From NCBI GenBank assembly GCA_964575605.1, contig CAZNRN010000008.1, forward strand, positions 1 to 64,000: a stretch of DNA of 64,000 nucleotides, written 5' to 3'. This document shows, one piece after another, positions 18,947 through 26,981 of the stretch. The translations under genes and the position numbers were made by a program. Within the stretch, counting starts at the first letter, position 1. The number at the start of each line of letters is the position of its first letter. The notes below the pieces were generated by a model, which saw only the letters and a list, made by a program, of their open reading frames with translations, made no database searches and was not told the origin of the DNA. This DNA comes from JAPWJZ01 sp964575605 (GTDB taxonomy: Bacteria; Pseudomonadota; Alphaproteobacteria; Micavibrionales; UBA2020).

Positions 18947-20178
18947 TTGTGTTCCGCTTCGCCGTCTTGTTTAGGCGCTTCGCCTTCGGATGGCGGCGGC
19001 GCGCCCTGTTCGGCGGGCGGGGCGGATGCGGGCGCATCCATCGGCACCAGGTTCGGCTGCGCGGGCATACCCGGGTGGACTTTCATGTTAAGGCCGCTGA
19101 TGACGACCTTGTCGCCGGCCTGCAGGCCTTCGGTCACGACCCTCAACCCTTCGACCGAGCCCGCAATACGCACAGGGCGGTATTGCAGCATGTTGTCGTT
19201 GCCCAACACCAGCACGAATTTCTTGTCCTGGTCGGTGCCCACGGCGCGATCGTTGACCAGCAAGGCCTTTTCCTTCGCGTCGCCGCCGATGCGGATACGG
19301 GCGAAAAGGCCGGGCACCAGCTTGCCATCGGGGTTGTCAAAGATGGCTCGCACGCGGATGGTGCCGCTGCCGGCATCGATTTTGTTGTCGAATGATTCAA
19401 TGTGCCCCTCATAGGGCGTATCGGTGCTGGAGGCGAGGCCCAGTTTCACGGGAATGGACGCGCCGCCGTCCTTCTGGCGGGAATACTGCAGGTATGTTGC
19501 TTCATCCATTTCGAAATCGGCATAGATGGGGGATTCCGATACGATAGTGGTCAGCGTCGTCGCCATACCCATGCCGGCGGCTTCGACCATGTTGCCGACG
19601 GTGACTTCGGCGCGGCCCACGCGGCCGTCAATCGGCGCCTTCACCTCGGTGTAATCCATGTTGAGGCGCGCGCGTTCAAGCGCGGCGGCCGCGCTTTTCA
19701 ATCCGGCTTCGGCGACGTTAAGCGCGTTCTGGCGCGTATCGAACTCGCGCTGCGAAACGGCTTTGTCCTTATAGAGCGCTTCGGCGCGCGTGAATTCGGT
19801 CTGCGCCAGCTTGGCGCTGGCCTCGGCCGATGCCATCGCGCCTTCCTGCTGTTCCAGTTCGGTGCGGTAGGGACGCTGGTCGATGGTGAAAAGAAGATCG
19901 CCTTTTTTCACCAGCGCACCGTTTTTAAAATGCACGGCTTCCACTTGGCCCGCAACGCGGGGCTGCACCACGGCCTGCTCGACGGCCACAAGGCGGCCGG
20001 AGAATTCGTGCCACATCAACACTTCATGCTCGGTAACCTCGGCCACGTCGACCGGCACAGCACCGAAAGACATCTGCGGCGGCGCCATAGTCATGACCAT
20101 GAATTTCCGGTACCCGAGATACCCGAAACAGCCGAGGATAATTATGACAAGTAGGATTTTAGGGGCGCGGCTCGACAT
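18943..20178 (-). CDS. RND efflux periplasmic adaptor (AcrA/MexA-like)
   Basis: 411-residue membrane fusion protein. An uncleaved amino-terminal helix (ILLVIIILGCFGYLGYRKF) anchors it in the inner membrane, and there is no lipobox, unlike AcrA. The lipoyl halves flank an alpha-helical hairpin: VVQPRVAGQVEAVHFKNG and GRVGRAEVTVGNMVEAAG. The hairpin includes LAQTEFTRAEALYKDKAVSQ, and a beta-barrel domain follows. The C-terminal tail is rich in Pro, Ala and Glu. It joins the RND permease to an outer-membrane channel and lies upstream of, and overlapping, the permease gene. The operon is divergent from the trp leader. Confidence 0.9.
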   Translation of the reverse strand: MSSRAPKILLVIIILGCFGYLGYRKFMVMTMAPPQMSFGAVPVDVAEVTEHEVLMWHEFSGRLVAVEQAVVQPRVAGQVEAVHFKNGALVKKGDLLFTIDQRPYRTELEQQEGAMASAEASAKLAQTEFTRAEALYKDKAVSQREFDTRQNALNVAEAGLKSAAAALERARLNMDYTEVKAPIDGRVGRAEVTVGNMVEAAGMGMATTLTTIVSESPIYADFEMDEATYLQYSRQKDGGASIPVKLGLASSTDTPYEGHIESFDNKIDAGSGTIRVRAIFDNPDGKLVPGLFARIRIGGDAKEKALLVNDRAVGTDQDKKFVLVLGNDNMLQYRPVRIAGSVEGLRVVTEGLQAGDKVVISGLNMKVHPGMPAQPNLVPMDAPASAPPAEQGAPPPSEGEAPKQDGEAEHK

Positions 20179-20206
20179 TCTGATGCTCCATGCAACGGCT
20201 TTCGCG

Positions 20207-20234
20207 AATATAGCTACGCACGTTCAAGTTTCAA
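20207..20234 (-). promoter_or_regulatory. Promoter of the RND efflux operon
   Basis: On the minus strand TTGAAA (20234-20229), 16-base spacer, TATATT (20212-20207), with a leader of about 20 bases to the ATG at 20178. Confidence 0.45.
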
Positions 20235-20250
20235 ACCCGGCAAGAGGTTC

Positions 20251-20270
20251 GCGCGGATTTATTTCCGCGC
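20251..20270. promoter_or_regulatory. Palindromic operator candidate between efflux and trp promoters
   Basis: GCGCGGA (20251-20257) and TCCGCGC (20264-20270) form a perfect inverted repeat with a 6-base AT spacer, 20 bases in all. That is the size of many TetR/AcrR-type operators. It lies just upstream of the efflux promoter and ~70 bases upstream of the trp promoter. No regulator gene adjoins it. Confidence 0.4.
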
Positions 20271-20337
20271 TTGTGCTTTGCAAACATCATACCCGCCGAT
20301 GTGCCTTGGTGAGCTTTTGTATACCGCCATACTCCCT

Positions 20338-20366
20338 TTGACTCACCCGTTGTTAAATGCTCATAT
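20338..20366 (+). promoter_or_regulatory. trp operon promoter (leaderless trpL)
   Basis: TTGACT at 20338-20343, 17-base spacer, TCATAT at 20361-20366. Transcription starting 7 bases further would begin exactly at the A of the trpL ATG (20373), as is known for the leaderless trpL of Sinorhizobium. Confidence 0.55.
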
Positions 20367-20372
20367 ACATAT

Positions 20373-20426
20373 ATGAAGAACGCGGCGCTCATTTCTGTTT
20401 CTGTCTGGTCCTGGTGGTGGGCGTAA
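20373..20426 (+). CDS. trpL: trp operon leader peptide
   Basis: A 17-codon frame, MKNAALISVSVWSWWWA, with four Trp codons among the last six and a TAA at 20424-20426. This is the arrangement of alphaproteobacterial trpL peptides, in which ribosome stalling at Trp codons senses charged tRNA-Trp. It precedes trpE(G) by 74 bases. There is no ribosome binding site, because the predicted transcript starts at the ATG. The Trp codons at 20406-20420 overlap the 5' arm of the hairpin described in the next entry. In Sinorhizobium meliloti the leader RNA and peptide also act in trans; whether that is so here is unknown. Confidence 0.85.
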   Translation: MKNAALISVSVWSWWWA

Positions 20427-20447
20427 GCCCCCTTTACCCTGTTTTTT
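20413..20447 (+). terminator. Transcription attenuator of the trp operon
   Basis: GGGC (20419-20422), loop GTAA, GCCC (20427-20430). The stem can be extended by GG/CC and GGT/ACC pairs across small bulges (20413-20438) and is followed by six T residues at 20442-20447. The Trp codons and the trpL stop lie in the 5' arm and loop, so a stalled ribosome would block the hairpin directly. The stem is bulged and its stability was not computed. Confidence 0.5.
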
Positions 20448-20500
20448 CCAATTTTATCAATGCTATGATACCAACCTGAGCTTTGCAGGACCGCGACATC

Positions 20501-22618
20501 ATGAAGATTACCCACACCGATACGACCCTGCCCTTTGACGCCGGAATCGGCTTCCTGCTTGACCAGCTGGATGCGGAAAAGGGCGTCTACATGGCCTCCG
20601 ACACCGATTATCCGGGCCGTTATTCGCGCTGGGATATCGGTTTTGCAGCGCCGCCGGTCGAGATACTGGGTTACCCCGGCCTCACCGAGTTCCGCGCGCT
20701 GAACGCGCGCGGCGAGGCAATCATCAAAATCGTCACGGCGCTGTTCAAGGCAAACCCCGACCCTTCGTTCACCTTCACCGAAGGCGCAGTGCTGTCATGC
20801 AAAATCTCGCCGCCTGCACGCAGGTTCGCGGAGGAAGAACGCTCCCGCCAGCCCTCGCCGCTCTCTCCGCTGCGCCACCTGATGAAGCTGACGCAATCGC
20901 TGGAAGGCTTTGCGGGCTTTTATGGTGCATTTAAATATGACCTGCTGTTCTGCTTCAACCCCGTCCCGCTGAAACACAAGCGCGAGAAGGCGACAGTTTT
21001 CCACCTTTACCTGCCCGACACTATCCACCTGCTCGACCGCCGCAAGGAAACGGTTTTCAGGCGCGACTATGAATTCGCCTTTGGCGATATCACGACGGCC
21101 GGCCTGCCGCGCCCCGCCACGCGCAACGCGGCGGCCGCCGCGCCCGTGAAGGCCGATATCACCAGCAACATGACCGACGAAGGCTATGCCGATATGGTGA
21201 CCCGCGCGGGCGAACACATCAGGAAAGGCGATGTGTTCGAGGTGGTGCTGAGCCGCAAGTTCACCTCGCCCTGCACCACGCCGCCGTCGACGCTGTTCCG
21301 CAATATTCGCCGCATCAACCCCTCGCCTTATGAATTTTTAATCCAGATGGGCGATGAACAGCTGGTGGGCGCATCGCCCGAGATGTTCGTGCGGGTGGAG
21401 GGCAAGCGCGTCGAAAGCTGCCCCATTTCCGGCACCGCGCGCCGCAGCAAGACGCCCGGCCAGGCCGCCGTTATCGAGGACGCGAAAATTTTGCAGGAAC
21501 TGCTGAATTCGAAAAAAGACGAAGCCGAGCTGACGATGTGCACCGACGTCGACCGCAACGACAAGGCGCGCATCTGCGTACCGGGCTCGGTAAAACTGCT
21601 GGCACGCAGGCAGATCGAGGCATATGTCGGCCTTTACCATACCGTCGACCATGTCGAGGGCACCCTGCGAGACGGCTTCGACGGGGTCGATGCTTTCCTC
21701 TCGCACATGTGGGCGGTGACGCTGACCGGCGCACCCAAAAACGAGGCATCGAAAATCATCGAGAATTTCGAGCCCGCCGCGCGCGAATATTATGGCGCAG
21801 CCGTGGGTGCGCTGCATTTTAGCGGCGACGTGAACACCGGCATCACCATCCGCACCCTGCACCTGAAAAACGGCGTCGCCAATTACCAGGCAGGCGCCAG
21901 TATCGTCTACGATTCCAAGCCCGAGGAAGAAGCGGCGGAGACGCATACCAAGGCGACATCGTTCAAGCGCATCCTTGCGGGCGACATCGCACCGCCTGCC
22001 GACCGCGCGATACAGCGCACGGGCGAAGGCAAGACGGTTATTCTCATCGATAACGAGGACAGCTTCGTCCATACCCTCGCCGATTACATCCGCCAGACCG
22101 GCGCGAATGCCGTCACTTACCGCCACGGCACGCCGCTGGATGAATTGCAGGCGCTGAAGCCGCAACTGATCGTCCATTCGCCCGGCCCCGGCATGCCGGA
22201 ACAATTCGATGTTCCAGGCATGGTACGCCGCGTTGCGCAGGCTGGCATTCCCCAATTCGGCGTCTGCCTTGGCCTGCAGGGTACCTTCGAGGCTTTTGGC
22301 GGCACCCTTGGATATTTACAAAACCCGCATCACGGCAAGACATGGAGTATTAAACACACCAGCCACCTGCTGTTCGACGGCATCGCGACACCCTGCACGG
22401 TCGGCGCATATCATTCCATTCACGGGCTCGCGTCCACATTGCCCGACGAACTCGAAATCATCGCCCAGAACGACAACGGCGTGATCATGGCGCTGGCGCA
22501 TAAAAAACTGCCGATCTGGGCGGTGCAGTTCCATCCTGAATCGGTGCTGTCGATGTCGGGCTATGCTGGGCACCGGATGATCGAAAACGTGATGAAACAC
22601 CTGGCGGGGAAACCATGA
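20501..22618 (+). CDS. trpE(G): Anthranilate synthase, fused TrpE-TrpG
   Basis: 705-residue fusion of both subunits, which converts chorismate and glutamine to anthranilate, the first step of tryptophan synthesis. Residues ~1-500 are the TrpE-type chorismate domain (GDVFEVVLSRKF, PISGTARRSKTPG, DRNDKARICVPG, TGAPKNEA). From ~505 comes a class-I glutamine amidotransferase (ILIDNEDSFVHTLADYI) with the nucleophile Cys in FGVCLGLQG and His/Glu in VQFHPES. The ATG at 20501 follows GCAGGA; a TTG at 20483 is less likely. The fusion is typical of Rhizobiales, Azospirillum and relatives. The stop overlaps trpD (ATGA). Control is probably by the upstream trpL attenuator. Confidence 0.95.
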   Translation: MKITHTDTTLPFDAGIGFLLDQLDAEKGVYMASDTDYPGRYSRWDIGFAAPPVEILGYPGLTEFRALNARGEAIIKIVTALFKANPDPSFTFTEGAVLSCKISPPARRFAEEERSRQPSPLSPLRHLMKLTQSLEGFAGFYGAFKYDLLFCFNPVPLKHKREKATVFHLYLPDTIHLLDRRKETVFRRDYEFAFGDITTAGLPRPATRNAAAAAPVKADITSNMTDEGYADMVTRAGEHIRKGDVFEVVLSRKFTSPCTTPPSTLFRNIRRINPSPYEFLIQMGDEQLVGASPEMFVRVEGKRVESCPISGTARRSKTPGQAAVIEDAKILQELLNSKKDEAELTMCTDVDRNDKARICVPGSVKLLARRQIEAYVGLYHTVDHVEGTLRDGFDGVDAFLSHMWAVTLTGAPKNEASKIIENFEPAAREYYGAAVGALHFSGDVNTGITIRTLHLKNGVANYQAGASIVYDSKPEEEAAETHTKATSFKRILAGDIAPPADRAIQRTGEGKTVILIDNEDSFVHTLADYIRQTGANAVTYRHGTPLDELQALKPQLIVHSPGPGMPEQFDVPGMVRRVAQAGIPQFGVCLGLQGTFEAFGGTLGYLQNPHHGKTWSIKHTSHLLFDGIATPCTVGAYHSIHGLASTLPDELEIIAQNDNGVIMALAHKKLPIWAVQFHPESVLSMSGYAGHRMIENVMKHLAGKP

Positions 22619-23601
22619 AACAGAAACAGACCCACGCGCAGGAAGTCGACAAGAAATACGAAGAGCTGATGGGCAAGCTCTGCGACGAGGCTTACCCCGC
22701 AGCAAGCAAGGCGCAGCTGCTGCAAAACGTGAAGGACGAGGATATCAACGGCGAGATGCTGGCGTCCTGCGCCCGCGCGCTGATGCACCGCGCCCTCGCG
22801 CTCGACCTGAAGGGCATCGACGTCTGTGGCACCGGCGGCGACAAGAGCAAGAACAGCGTCAAGACCTTCAACATTTCCACCGCCGTCGCCTTCGTCGTCG
22901 CGGCGGGCGGCGTGTCGGTCATCAAGCACGGCAACCGCGCGGTATCCGGCGTCAGCGGTTCATCCGACGTGCTGGCGGCCATGAAAATTCCCGTCGCCAC
23001 CAATCCCGCCATGGCGAAGATGCAGCACCAGAAGCATAACCTGTGCTTCGTTTCCGCGCCTGCCTTCCACCCGGCGCTGGCCTCGCTCGCCCCGGTCAGG
23101 AAGGCATTGGGCCGCCCGACCTTCCTGAACCTGCTGGGCCCCTTGTGCAACCCCGCGCGCACCGCGCGTCAGCTGATGGGCGTCTATGGCTTTCAGGACC
23201 ATGTGGCCGATGCCGGAAAACGCCTCGGCCGCAACGATATGATGGTGGTCAAAAGCGAAGACGGGCTTGATGAAATATCACTCAGCGACCTGACGCGTAT
23301 CATCCGCGTACGCGAGGGCAAGGTGGAGGAAAACATCATCTGCCCCGAAGACGTCGGCCTGACGACGACGCCGATCGAAAAACTGCAGGGCGGCTCGGCC
23401 GAACAGAACGCGGCGATCATTCATGCGGTTTTTTCGGGCACCACCGGCGCGCCGCACGATATTATCTGCCTGAACGCCGCCGCCGGTTTCGTGACCGCAG
23501 GCAAGGACACGGAACTGAAGGCAGGCCTCGAGCGCGCACGGCAGGTGATTGCCGACGGCCTCGCGCTCAAGAAAATGCTGGCCATGAAGGGCGCGGCATG
23601 A
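22615..23601 (+). CDS. trpD: Anthranilate phosphoribosyltransferase
   Basis: 328 residues. It joins anthranilate to phosphoribosyl pyrophosphate, the second step of the pathway. Diagnostic motifs are CGTGGDKSKNSVKTFNIST (PRPP site), KHGNRAVSGVSGSSDVL and LNLLGPLCNPA. The amino-terminal helical domain and the larger alpha/beta domain are both complete. The ATG overlaps the trpE(G) stop by 4 bases, and its own stop overlaps trpC in the same way, so translation is coupled. Confidence 0.95.
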   Translation: MKQKQTHAQEVDKKYEELMGKLCDEAYPAASKAQLLQNVKDEDINGEMLASCARALMHRALALDLKGIDVCGTGGDKSKNSVKTFNISTAVAFVVAAGGVSVIKHGNRAVSGVSGSSDVLAAMKIPVATNPAMAKMQHQKHNLCFVSAPAFHPALASLAPVRKALGRPTFLNLLGPLCNPARTARQLMGVYGFQDHVADAGKRLGRNDMMVVKSEDGLDEISLSDLTRIIRVREGKVEENIICPEDVGLTTTPIEKLQGGSAEQNAAIIHAVFSGTTGAPHDIICLNAAAGFVTAGKDTELKAGLERARQVIADGLALKKMLAMKGAA

Positions 23602-24389
23602 GCGGCTTCCTGCAAAAAATCGCCGATATCACGCGCGAACGCGTGGCGAAGGCAAAACAGGAAATCCCCGCCGCAACGCTGGAACAAAGCCCCCTGTTCA
23701 ACCGCGCCCCGCATAACGCGCAGGCCGCATTTTTGCAGGATGGTTATAACATCATCGCCGAGATTAAATTCGCCAGCCCGTCGGAGGGCAGCATCCACCC
23801 CGCAGCCGACCCCGTGCCGATTGCGGAGGGATATTTAAATGCCGGTGCGAAAATGCTGTCGATTTTGACCGAGCCGCAGTTCTTCAAGGGCGAACCCGCA
23901 TATTTACAGGCCGTGCGCACCAAACGCCCTGATGCGGTTTTGCTGCGCAAGGACTTCATGGTCGACGAATACCAGCTGCTGGAGGCCAGGGCCTGGGGCG
24001 CGGATGCGATTTTGCTGATCGTCGCCATGACCGACGCGAAACTGACCAAAGACCTCTTCGACGCCGCCCGCGGGCTGAAACTGTCGGCGCTGGTCGAGGT
24101 GCATGACGATGCCGAACTGGACGCCGCCATCGCACTGGGCGCTGATTTCATCGGCGTCAACAACCGCAACCTGAAAACGCTGAAAACCGACCTCGACACC
24201 GGCCGCCGCCTTGCCCTGAAAAAACCGGAGGGTGCAGCCTTTATCTGCGAAAGCGGCTTGTCGACGGCGGAAGACCTGAAGGATATGCGCGCAAGGGGTT
24301 ATGACGGCTTCCTGATGGGCACGTCCTTCATGAGAAAATCCGACCCAGGCAAGGCATTGCAGGAACTGCGGGGCCAGCTATGCGCGTAA
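23598..24389 (+). CDS. trpC: Indole-3-glycerol phosphate synthase
   Basis: 263-residue TIM-barrel enzyme that closes CdRP to indole-3-glycerol phosphate. Family signatures visible are IIAEIKFASPSEGSI (catalytic Lys), LLRKDFMVDEYQLLEARAWG (second Lys and Glu), GVNNRNLKT and the phosphate-binding GFLMGTSFM. It is monofunctional, with trpF as a separate downstream gene. The ATG overlaps trpD by 4 bases; its 3' end overlaps trpF by 10 bases. Confidence 0.95.
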   Translation: MSGFLQKIADITRERVAKAKQEIPAATLEQSPLFNRAPHNAQAAFLQDGYNIIAEIKFASPSEGSIHPAADPVPIAEGYLNAGAKMLSILTEPQFFKGEPAYLQAVRTKRPDAVLLRKDFMVDEYQLLEARAWGADAILLIVAMTDAKLTKDLFDAARGLKLSALVEVHDDAELDAAIALGADFIGVNNRNLKTLKTDLDTGRRLALKKPEGAAFICESGLSTAEDLKDMRARGYDGFLMGTSFMRKSDPGKALQELRGQLCA

Positions 24390-25009
24390 AAATCTGCGGT
24401 TTGACGCGGCTGGACGATGCGCTAATGGCGCAGGGGCTGGGCGCCTGGGCGCTGGGCTTTATTTTTTACCCGCGGTCAAAACGCCATATCACGCCTGAGG
24501 CTGCGAAACCGCTGATTGCAGCACTTCCGTCCGCGGCGCAGCCCGTCGGCGTTTTCGTCAACCAGTCGCTGGAGGCTGTCGCCGCCGGAAACGAACTCGG
24601 CCTGAAAGGCCTGCAGCTGCACGGCGACGAGACGCCCGAAGAATGCCAGCGCGTGCGGGATAATTTCGGCGGCATGATTATCAAAGCGCTGCGCCCTGAA
24701 AATGAATCCGGCCTTGCTGCTATCGCAGGTTACAAAGGCATCGCCGATTATATCCTGCTGGATGCCGCCGTGACGGGCCAGTATGGCGGCACGGGACAGA
24801 CGGGCGACTGGTCACTGGTCGAAAAAGCAAAACAATACGATATGCCGATTATAATGGCGGGCGGTATCGGCCCCGAAAATATCGCCGAAGCGATGAAGGC
24901 CAACCCCTATGCCTGCGACCTTGCGGGCGGGGTGGAGGCATCGCCCGGCGTGAAAGACCCACAAAAACTGCAGGCGCTGTTCGGCGCCCTGAAAGGCATG
25001 GCGGCATGA
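24380..25009 (+). CDS. trpF: Phosphoribosylanthranilate isomerase
   Basis: 209-residue TIM barrel carrying out the Amadori rearrangement of PRA to CdRP. It opens with the conserved VKICGLTR (catalytic Cys7 region). It has GFIFYPRSKRHI after strand 2 and the catalytic Asp in LLDAAVTGQYGGTGQTGDW near the C-terminal half. The ATG lies inside the end of trpC (10-base overlap) and the stop overlaps trpB (ATGA). Confidence 0.94.
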   Translation: MRVKICGLTRLDDALMAQGLGAWALGFIFYPRSKRHITPEAAKPLIAALPSAAQPVGVFVNQSLEAVAAGNELGLKGLQLHGDETPEECQRVRDNFGGMIIKALRPENESGLAAIAGYKGIADYILLDAAVTGQYGGTGQTGDWSLVEKAKQYDMPIIMAGGIGPENIAEAMKANPYACDLAGGVEASPGVKDPQKLQALFGALKGMAA

Positions 25010-26205
25010 AAACCAACGCACGTTCAAACCCCGACGACCGCGGGTATTTCGGCGATTTCGGCGGGCGCTTTGTGCCCGATACGCTGATGGCCCCGCTGCT
25101 GGAGCTTGAGAAAGCCTATAACGAGCTTTGCGAAAAAGAAACTTTCTGGGCGGAATACAAAGGCCTGCTGAAAAACTTCATCGGCCGCGAAACGCCCCTG
25201 CAGCATGCCGCACGCCTGTCGGAACAGCTGAAGGGCGCGAAGATTTACCTGAAGCGCGAAGACCTCGCCCATACCGGCGCGCATAAAATCAACAATGCCA
25301 TCGGACAAATCCTGCTGGCGCGCCATATGGGCAAGACGCGGATTATCGCCGAAACGGGCGCAGGCCAGCATGGCGTGGCGACGGCCACCGCCGCCGCGCA
25401 ATTCGGCCTGAAATGCGTCGTGTACATGGGCGCGGAAGATATGGCGCGGCAGGAAATGAACGTGTTCCGCATGCGCCTGCTGGGCGCGGAAGTCGTTGCC
25501 GTCAACGCGGGCTCCCGCACGCTGAAAGATGCGGTTTCCGAAGCGATGCGCGACTGGGTCGGCAATATTGCGGACACGCATTACCTGCTGGGCTCCGCCC
25601 TTGGCCCCCACCCCTATCCGCGCATGGTGCGCGATTTCCAGGCGGTCATCGGCAAGGAAGCGCGCGCGCAAATTATCGAGCATGAAGGAAAGCTGCCCGA
25701 TGCCGTCATCGCCTGCGTCGGCGGCGGCAGCAATGCGATTGGTATTTTCAGCGGCTTCGTCGATGATAAATCCGTCGAGCTGATAGGCGTGGAGGCTGGC
25801 GGCACCGCGATCAAGCCGGGCGAACACGCGGCGCGCTTTGCAGGCGGCACCCCCGGCATCTTCCAGGGCATGAAGACGTTTATATTGCAGGACAACGACG
25901 GGCAGGCGATGCCGACGCATTCGGTTTCCGCAGGCCTCGATTACACCGGCGTGGGGCCGGAGCACGCTTACCTGCATGCGCTCAAACGCGCCAGCTATAC
26001 CAACGTCAGCGACGACGAAGCGGTGACGGCCTTCCACCTGCTGGCGCGCACGGAGGGCATCATCCCCGCGCTCGAAAGCTCGCACGCCATCGCCCATGTC
26101 TGCAAAGTCGCGGGCGCGTACAAGGGCAAAATCATCGTCGTGAACCTGTCGGGACGCGGCGACAAGGATATCGGAATCATCCAAAAATACGGGGTGCCCA
26201 AATGA
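25006..26205 (+). CDS. trpB: Tryptophan synthase beta chain
   Basis: 399-residue PLP enzyme that condenses indole and serine to tryptophan. The Schiff-base lysine is in AHTGAHKINNAIGQ, the phosphate-binding loop is CVGGGSNAIG, and the carboxylate/indole site is ETGAGQHGVA. The C-terminal SGRGDKD motif is present. It partners the TrpA product encoded next, with indole channelled between the subunits. Both ends overlap the neighbouring genes by 4 bases. Confidence 0.96.
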   Translation: MKTNARSNPDDRGYFGDFGGRFVPDTLMAPLLELEKAYNELCEKETFWAEYKGLLKNFIGRETPLQHAARLSEQLKGAKIYLKREDLAHTGAHKINNAIGQILLARHMGKTRIIAETGAGQHGVATATAAAQFGLKCVVYMGAEDMARQEMNVFRMRLLGAEVVAVNAGSRTLKDAVSEAMRDWVGNIADTHYLLGSALGPHPYPRMVRDFQAVIGKEARAQIIEHEGKLPDAVIACVGGGSNAIGIFSGFVDDKSVELIGVEAGGTAIKPGEHAARFAGGTPGIFQGMKTFILQDNDGQAMPTHSVSAGLDYTGVGPEHAYLHALKRASYTNVSDDEAVTAFHLLARTEGIIPALESSHAIAHVCKVAGAYKGKIIVVNLSGRGDKDIGIIQKYGVPK

Positions 26206-26981
26206 GCCTGCGCAAAGCATTACAGGCGGCAAAAGACGGCAAGTCTTCGGCCTTTATCCCCTTCATCATGGCGGGCGACCCCGATATGGGCGCATCGGCG
26301 CGCGTGATTGCGGCGCTTGAAAAGGCGGGCGCGGATGCGCTTGAACTGGGAGTGCCGTTTTCCGACCCCGTCGCCGACGGCGTGACGGTGCAGCAGGCGG
26401 CGGAACGCGCGCTGGCCAAGGGCGCGACGTTGCAGGGCGTGCTGGAACTGGTAAAGCAGGTGCGGGCGGCAGGCGTGAAGATGCCCATCTGCCTTTTCTC
26501 CTACCTTAACCCCATTTACAAGATGGGATACGAGGCCTTTATCAAGGCGGCGCTGGCCGCGGGCGCGCAGGGTGCGCTGATCGTCGACCTGCCGCCGGAA
26601 GAAGCGGGCGAATACCGTACGCTGGCGCAGAAATACAATTTCGAGACGGTTTTCCTCTGCTCCCCCACCACCTCGCCCGAGCGGCTGAAGCTGGTCGACG
26701 AGGCGTCTAGCGGTTTCGTTTATTACGTGTCACGGGAAGGCGTCACGGGGGCGCAGGCCGCCCTGCCGCAGCAGCTCTCCGACCGTCTGGCGACGCTTAA
26801 AACTACGCTTAAAAACCCCGTCGCGGTGGGCTTTGGGATTTCGATGCCGGAGCATGTGAAGGCCTTGCAGGGCAAGGCTGATGGCATCGTCGTCGGCAGC
26901 GCGCTGGTAAAAATCATCGCCGACAGCCCCGCCAATGCGGCAGAGGCCGTGGCGGAGCGCGTGAAGCTTCTTAAATCCTAA
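26202..26981 (+). CDS. trpA: Tryptophan synthase alpha chain
   Basis: 259-residue TIM barrel that cleaves indole-3-glycerol phosphate to indole for TrpB. The catalytic Glu and Asp are in LELGVPFSDPVADG, followed by FSYLNPIYKMGYEAF and the phosphate loop GIVVGSALV. It is the last gene of the operon. Its stop overlaps the convergent M16 peptidase stop by 4 bases and no intrinsic terminator is seen. Confidence 0.95.
   Translation: MSLRKALQAAKDGKSSAFIPFIMAGDPDMGASARVIAALEKAGADALELGVPFSDPVADGVTVQQAAERALAKGATLQGVLELVKQVRAAGVKMPICLFSYLNPIYKMGYEAFIKAALAAGAQGALIVDLPPEEAGEYRTLAQKYNFETVFLCSPTTSPERLKLVDEASSGFVYYVSREGVTGAQAALPQQLSDRLATLKTTLKNPVAVGFGISMPEHVKALQGKADGIVVGSALVKIIADSPANAAEAVAERVKLLKS

Noticed and set aside
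20231..20515. 94-codon minus-strand frame across the trp promoter and leader
   Set aside because: It covers the trp promoter, trpL and attenuator, has no ribosome binding site and no recognisable protein features.
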